Assembly: GCA_036346225.1 (NCBI GenBank)
Contig: JARFIW010000658.1
Location: 124,001 to 188,000, forward strand
Reading direction: 5' to 3'
Length of the DNA stretch: 64,000 bases
Source of the DNA: Platerodrilus igneus
Lineage: Eukaryota; Arthropoda; Insecta; Coleoptera; Lycidae
This document shows positions 58,459 through 64,000 of the stretch, in pieces (within the stretch, counting starts at the first letter, position 1; each line of letters begins with the position of its first letter). A program made the position numbers and the translations under genes. Below the pieces are notes generated by a model that did no database searches, was not told the origin of the DNA, and saw nothing but the letters and a program-made list of their open reading frames with translations.

Positions 58459-58700
58459 TATTTTAGTGGAATTGCAAGAAGCATTAGATTTGGCTTACGC
58501 ATCGGATACAGAGGTCAGTACTCTTTACTTAGTACTACCAGACAGTCACGTTTAACAGATTAAGATTCCACATAGGAGGATGAAGTTGGATTAGTATGTA
58601 ATCTTAGTAGTAGGCAGCTGACCGCTAAAGCCGAGAAATATATTTTGCTAATAATACATGAAATAGAGAAATTGCTACGTTCACTTTCGAAGGTAAGTAA
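58459..58700 (+). pseudogene. piggyBac transposase N-terminal fragment
   Basis: A frame reads EALDLAYASDTEVSTLYLVLPDSHV, followed in a shifted frame by EDEVGLVCNLSSRQLTAKAE-like residues. This is the acidic N-terminal region of insect piggyBac-type transposases. GAAGGTAAGT near 58690 resembles a splice donor, but the downstream sequence does not continue clearly. It is probably part of the same element as 60290-60640 and 61430-62000. Confidence 0.6.
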
Positions 58701-60289
58701 AAAACCATACCCTTTTTGATTCGCTATTCATTTACGTAGATTCTTCCTACAACTATACGACTGCGAAGTATTCGTTGTCTTTTTCCTTATCTACGAAATT
58801 TTCGTGCACACACTGTGTGCTTCCTCCGGTGGACTTGACTGCCTCCCGAATTGATCCCTGAGTTATTTACATCTGTAATACAGAATTGCGAAAATGAAGC
58901 AGCTACGAAACTTTTAAGCGAAAAAATTACTGTTACTATGGTATTAGAAGATGGAACCGTCAACTCCAGTTGTGAAACTCATTACTACGGTCGATGATTT
59001 CATCGGCAAAGGATTTATGATAGATCTTTTTCTTTTCTTGTCCTAGTTTTTGGTCTTGGAAAAGCATTCCACTTCGCTCCAGCCCGCCGGAACACAATAA
59101 CGTGACAGCTGCTGTAATTTTGCGTATAACATTTACTTTTAATCCTCACGACCTATAACCTTTCCTGGTCTTATGTTTTGTTTTAGTGGTAACATACGGT
59201 TGCGGCATAATATTGTTATTTAGTCCCGTTTGGGGATGCATCCTAATGGCAGAGGATTACAGAAAATTGTGAAACCTACAGCCGGTTAAATTAGTGTAGG
59301 CGTTTCCGTGGCGTAGTTGGTGTGTGTGGCGAGCATTTTTCACAAAAATACATCCTCGTTCGGATGAGAGGTTAAATGGAGGTCCCGTGTCTGAGTGTTG
59401 TCACACACGTTAAAGATCCTTACCTTGCTTGGAACAGCAAGGGTTCGGCAAAATTTCAAATTTTCCAGGTAAGAAACACTCGCTTCCTGGCCAATGGGTG
59501 GAGCATTAGAAAATCACATGCAGGGTTAAATTAGTGTAATATCCCAAGATTTAAAATTTGTAAATTTAGCAAGACTGAAAGCAGTTTATTCTAGTTAGTT
59601 TTTGGGTAAATTTTTCTTGGTTGATATGCATGGGAAACATTACCATCTAAATTATTTATAGGAAATTTAGGAAGATACTAAGTATTTTTACCTTCATGCC
59701 TTCCTTTTGTACTATGAAAATTTTTTTTAAGAAATTGAAAAAGGAAATGTGTAATGTTTTTTTGTATGTGGGATTTCCTTTTTTTTGTGTACCATATTCT
59801 CTAATTAAAGGTTTCTAAATGTTTTTTTTGTCTTGTGAGTTACAAATGAGTGTGTTTATTTTTATTTTCAGATTGATAAAACCCCGCCTACTCACCGATT
59901 GAGCCCTGGCATTCTTGTAATGTCCGTCCGGTAAAGTCGATGTACGCAGCATAAATTTTACAGAAAAAAAGACACCAACTCTAGACTTGACGGAGAGAAC
60001 AAAATGTACAGAGAGGAAAGGAAACAAAATTGGGCGCCATTGTTTTCAATGGACTAGAATTATCGGCGAAAAAACAATTCCGATAATCTGAGATGAGCCA
60101 ACCAAGGATATTTAGCGATCAAGAAAGAAAACAAAACTAAAATTTAAGAAGATCGAACCCACACAAGAAATAAAGAAAAGAAATAAATACCAGTTCAAAA
60201 GTAAGGGGAAAAAAAATAAATCGCATAGAAAATGAACATGAACACGATGATGATTTTGTATTCTGAAAAGGGCTCCTTCGGCAGAACAT
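58701..60289. other. Interval between piggyBac fragments
   Basis: Holds a SINE-like insertion (59299-59523). A short segment near 58880-58980 reads ENEAATKLLSEKITVTMVLEDGT and may be protein-coding, unassigned. No other gene is seen. A 35-bp motif at 59879-59912 (CTACTCACCGATTGAGCCC-like) recurs at 61247-61280. Confidence 0.4.
59299..59523 (+). mobile_element. SINE-like insertion with 15-bp target duplication
   Basis: 225 bp flanked by perfect copies of GGTTAAATTAGTGTA (59284-59298 and 59524-59538). The insert includes GTGGCGTAGTTGGTGTG, an A-box-like sequence, and conserved-looking blocks GGTTAAATGGAGGTCCCGTG and CACGTTAAAGATCC, which recall a widespread invertebrate SINE core. Perfect duplications suggest LINE-mediated insertion that is not very old. 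Confidence 0.7.
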
Positions 60290-60641
60290 CTGAAGGAATG
60301 TTCAAATATTGAGAAGCCTCTATCCACTTGGAAATTCTTCAAAGGCGATCTGGAACAGCAAACCAACCCCATACAAAGCTATATCTCATACTAAGTTATT
60401 TGAACTGTTGTTTTCAAATGAGTTGTTGCAGCTGTTGCTAGAAAAAATCTCAAATTATGTTCTTTTCAAAAATTTCCCAGACCCTAAGATATCTGTCAAT
60501 AAAGTGAAAGTGGTCATAGGAAAACTAATAGTTAGCAGTTACAATGAGGTCCCTTCTAAACGGTGCTATTGGGAAACATATATAGACATGAAGAATGAAT
60601 TGGTTCACGAAGCAATGCAAATTCTTTCATTTTGCACGTGA
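60290..60641 (+). pseudogene. piggyBac transposase, DDE_Tnp_1_7 N-terminal region
   Basis: WKFFKGDLEQQ-like residues in one frame pass into the 110-codon frame with SHTKLFELLFSNELLQLLLE and SNYVLFKNFPDPKISVNKVK, KRCYWETYIDMKNELVHEAM. This is the region before the catalytic domain in piggyBac transposases. It stops at 60641, where a frameshift near QILSF diverts the frame. Confidence 0.78.
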
Positions 60642-61429
60642 TACTACTATTGGCGTCAATAACAAAATTGTAACGTGCATTTTTGGTGGCCTAACATTTT
60701 TAGTCTACTTAATTCTTAAAATACATCGTTTTTGGATCGCGGTTTGTATAAAGTAAATACTTCCGCCTAGTTTTTAGATTAATTATGTCTTACCTATTTA
60801 TAAAGAACAATCAACCATACTGAAGGACTCAGAACAATTGTGCTTATCTACTTATTTATGTCTTTGCTAAAAATTTTACTAAATTACTTAGAGTGATTAC
60901 GTCTTACCTATTTATATTTTTTTTGTTACATTTTACCTGAATTATGTTTAATTGGTGGGTGATGAAACGTTTCTGCTACTCCCCAATATGGCCTCACTTT
61001 GTACTCAGAATTTTTCTGTACTGCTATTACTGTTGTTAGATTATAGAGTTTATCTAAACAGTTGCTCTTATTTATTCTATAAAGTACTGAACAATTTATA
61101 CTTGATCCATAGGCTATGCTTTTTCTCTGTTTCAGGTTTGCAGGACTAATTTGTTTTTCTTTCAGGTTTACTATTCTAATTTCTCTATGGCAGGTACTGG
61201 TACTAACTCCTGACAGCCGCGTCCCTTCTAGATTGGTCTGCTTTCTACAACCCCCCCTACTCTCCGATTGAGCCCGGTCACTGTTGTTTTCTTGGATTTT
61301 CTTTTGTTACGCACGGCTACGAGCCAACGTGACATAACTTTGACGCCCAACTTGGCGTCTACTAGAAATACGTAACAAAATTTATAAACTTCAAAGCGAT
61401 TTTTTAAAAAACAAATTAATTGAGGACAT
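60642..61429. other. Interrupting DNA within the piggyBac remnant
   Basis: No transposase homology is seen. It contains two copies of a TTACCTATTTATA-bearing segment (60785 and 60901) and the second copy of the CTACTCTCCGATTGAGCCC motif (61257). Confidence 0.45.
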
Positions 61430-62000
61430 GGTACCCGACCAGAACATCTCATACGACGAATCAATGATCGGATAAAAACAGTTCATCCGTGGCAACCTCG
61501 TACGATTTGGCTACTAAGTGTTGTATTTGAATGCCGCCAGTGGATATTTAGTTAACTTTGAGATATACCAAAGCAAAAATCCTATAGTAAATAGCACTTA
61601 TGAAAAACTTGTTGAAAACGCAGCTGCACCATTGCTTCAAACGATCGAGGACTTGGCGATGAAAAACCTCTAAATTATAAATTTTATTTTGATAACAGTT
61701 TTACTGAAGTAAAATTATAATCAACTTTTCAAAAATAATATTTACAATGGAACTGGTACCGTAAGGAATTATAGAATTACAAAGTCGTCTCCCCATACTA
61801 TCCAAAAAAGAAACGTTGAAGAAAAAAGGTTTAGACAACACAACACTTGAAAGAAACAGTGGTATGAAATATATTCGCTGGATGGACAATAGTGTTGTGA
61901 CAATCGCTAACACAGTTTTTGGTGTAGAACCTCTAAAAGCGGTTGAGCGATTCGTAAAGATAGAATTAAATGCCAAATGCATTTTTAGAATACAATAAAG
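61430..62000 (+). pseudogene. piggyBac transposase, catalytic domain fragments
   Basis: SYDESMIG (61445-61468) contains the first catalytic Asp environment, followed by a stop and KQFIRGNLVRFGY. Later blocks are FYFDNSFT near 61680 and, in the frame 61816-61998, MKYIRWMDNSVVTIANTVFGV, the third-Asp W-x-D-N block. The blocks lie in different frames. 60640-61430 separates them from the N-terminal part and looks like inserted DNA. Inactive. Confidence 0.75.
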
Positions 62001-62680
62001 GCAGGGGTGGAACTGATTTGATGAATGAATGTCTATCAAAATAAATGTGCCAGACACATAATAGCAAAGAATTAATTAAATCCACCTTCTATTGTGTAAA
62101 AGTAAGAGCAAAAATTGTACTAGGCTATTTTTACATATCCACTTGATGCATTCATCCATAGTCTATGGCATATTTGTATAGCAAATGGTCGTCCAATAAG
62201 TTAACCTAATTTTAGAAGAAATATGGCACAGATAATGCCATACTAATTTTACAAAATATATTTTACATTTATTTATCTCTACATTCCATTCCGAATGGAC
62301 CTGCACCTTGAAAAAGTTCTGGATTACTAGAACGGTGGAATGGCTTGCGCGTTCCAGTGATCTAAAGTGCCAAACTACAGGTCCAACCAAGGTAGTAGGG
62401 TTTTTAGTATGGAACCAGACTAAGACAGGTCCCCAAAAGAGGGCAGCCGCTTTTCCGGTACTTAGAGTGGCAGAGACCATAGGGGTCGGTATGCCATTCT
62501 AAGACACACTACTGTGATGAGCAAGGCAACGGAAAACTACCAAAAACACAAAAACACAGCGTACTTAAATCGTTATTAAAAATGATGACATCTACTGGAG
62601 TAAAAAATTACGGAGTTAAAATAGTCCCTTATTCAGATCTCCGGAAGGGGACTACTTCAGGGAATGTGATCGGAAAGTAT
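62001..62680. other. Region without firmly recognised genes
   Basis: A plus-strand frame at 62308-62502 contains VEWLARSSDLK, which resembles the WPxRSPDL block of Tc1/mariner-like transposases, but no other block supports this. Confidence 0.3.
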
Positions 62681-62689
62681 AAAAAACAG

Positions 62690-64000
62690 TCGTGAACATT
62701 CTGCGGTATGAAACAAGTAGGTAAGCTAGCGAACTTAAAAATTAAAATCGATAGGTTAGCATTAAACATAGAAGGGATCAGCGAAGTTCGGTGGCCAGAG
62801 GCGGGAGATTTTTGAAGCGGAGACTCTAGGGTAATTCATACAGGATTAGAGGAAGGAAATTCGGGCGTGGGTATAGTTATGCGAAAAAAGATAGGACAAC
62901 GTGTAGAAAACTACTTACAAAAGAACAAAAGAGTACTCATGGTTAGATTAGAATCTAAACCGGTAAATAGAGTATACAAGTACAACTTCCCACCTCTAGC
63001 TACAGTGAGGAAGAAGAAAAAGCAATCTACAAAGATATCAAAGACATACTAAGATACGTAAAAGGACTTGAAAATTTAATAATTACGGGGGGTTTTAAAG
63101 CAGTGGTAGGTAAGGGTAGAGAAAGAGCGGTAGTAGGTTTATTTGGTTTAGGCACAAGAAATGACAAGGAAATAGGTTGGTAGAATTTTATGACAAGAAC
63201 AATTTAACCATCAAATACACATTATTTTAATATCATGCTAGAAGACCATACACGTGGAAGATGCCAGGAGACATAGGGAGATATTATATAGATTACATTC
63301 TTGTTCGACAACGGTTTAGGAATTAAGTAAAAGACTGTAGAAGCTACCCAGAAGCAGATATAAACACTAACCACAACATCCTAATTATGAAGGCCGCTCT
63401 TTAATATAAAAATTTGAAAAAAGAACGGAAAAAGGCACTTTGACTTTGAGAAAATAAAAGAGAAAGATGTTCACGAAAGATTTGAAAAAGTCAATTGCAT
63501 TGCTGAACGATATCAGTAAAATTTCTTATACTAAGTAATTAGAGACAGCATGGAATAAAAGTAAACCTAGCTTAGACATGGTGGCCAGAGATATTCTAGG
63601 GTGTACACAAAAAGAAAATAAGAATCCATGGATAACAAAGGATATTCTGAATCTAAAGACGAAAATACAGAAATGGATCAGATGAAACAGGAAAACAGAG
63701 ATACAAAGCCATAAAATGTGGAAATATTCGCAAATGAAAGAAAGCTAAGATAGAAATAGGAAAGAGAGACGATGCATACAAACTAATTAGAATAAATTTT
63801 AGGGATATAAAGCCATATAGCAAAAATACAAGGGACGTAGGAGGAAACGTCATTATAGAAAATGTAAAGAAAGTGGATAGAAGACAAGAGTATATAGGGA
63901 ATTTAAATGCAGCATTAGAAAAAGAATCAGAAATTGAAAAGGGCGATTTGGGATATCTTATACTTAGAAGTGAGTTTTAATTAGTAATAAAAGGTTTGAA
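62690..64000 (+). pseudogene. RTE/CR1-like LINE endonuclease and RT lead-in, running off the window
   Basis: Blocks in order across frames: NLKIKIDRLALNIEGISEVRW (62735-62800, the xGxSEVRW endonuclease motif), SGDSRVIHTG, GVGIVMRKK, then near 63080-63180 a GKGRERAVVGLFGLGTRND block, YTWKMPGDIGRYYIDYIL near 63250 and a degraded SDHN-like block near 63365. The last 350 bp resemble the EN-RT linker (ILRSEF at the end). Many frameshifts and stops. RT itself would lie beyond 64000. Confidence 0.75.

Noticed and set aside
57097..58563. Frames of 116-333 codons rich in Ile/Tyr/Leu/Cys that look like membrane proteins
   Set aside because: They are translations of the TGTTATATAT decamer array in three phases.
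62308..62502. Tc1/mariner-like block VEWLARSSDLK
   Set aside because: A single short match without any second transposase block or inverted repeats; left as unassigned.

Overview
This window looks like repeat-dense, AT-rich heterochromatin from an arthropod, most likely an insect. It contains several classes of eukaryotic transposon (Polinton/Maverick, BEL/Pao, Ty3/gypsy, R1-like, Jockey-like and RTE/CR1-like LINEs, piggyBac, Penelope-like or retrozyme-like DNA), a putative GT-AG-spliced gene, long satellites and many (TA)n tracts. I see no convincing intact host gene and nothing bacterial. The species cannot be fixed from the sequence alone.

Region 1 (1-25.4 kb) is a nest. A minus-strand gypsy gag fragment (1-752) and a possible gypsy leader/LTR (24.0-25.1 kb) flank a full-length but decayed Polinton. 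Its boundaries can be read to the base: 1289-23728 (22,440 bp), ends AG...CT, 6-bp target duplication TCTAAT at 1283-1288 and 23729-23734, and long terminal inverted repeats. The Polinton carries a viral-type gene set. On the plus strand are protein-primed DNA polymerase B, packaging ATPase, a DUF8207-like protein, a small ORF and an integrase with chromodomain. On the minus strand are major capsid, minor capsid, adenain-like protease and a phospholipase A2-domain protein. Small terminal ORFs lie inside each TIR, one of them apparently spliced. Most core genes carry frameshifts or stops, so this copy is inactive. Inside PolB, just after polymerase motif C, sits a young tandem BEL/Pao retrotransposon (8102-15048) with three LTRs, the last one partial.

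Region 2 (26-32.8 kb) holds an R1-like LINE remnant on the plus strand, then a gypsy remnant on the minus strand, then AT-rich DNA without recognisable genes.

Region 3 (32.87-40.55 kb) is a 7.7-kb array of 8-bp repeats. One half is ATACCGAT and the other ATACTGAT, which differ by one CpG-to-TpG step. Clustered variants and duplicated rare landmarks show higher-order amplification. The very long ORFs there are artefacts of the repeat.

Region 4 (40.6-51.7 kb) contains a GC-richer Jockey-like LINE remnant (minus strand), two large palindromic elements bordered by (TA)n, a tRNA-like/SINE head, and a 518-bp-spaced direct repeat in which each copy carries a convincing type I hammerhead ribozyme. 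This is the most interesting non-coding signal in the window.

Region 5 (51.7-64 kb) contains fragments of a multicopy transposon-like gene, a second copy of the LTR-like repeat, a 1.17-kb TGTTATATAT satellite, scattered piggyBac transposase pieces (one gap holds a SINE-like insertion with a 15-bp target duplication), and the endonuclease half of an RTE/CR1-like LINE that runs off the window end.
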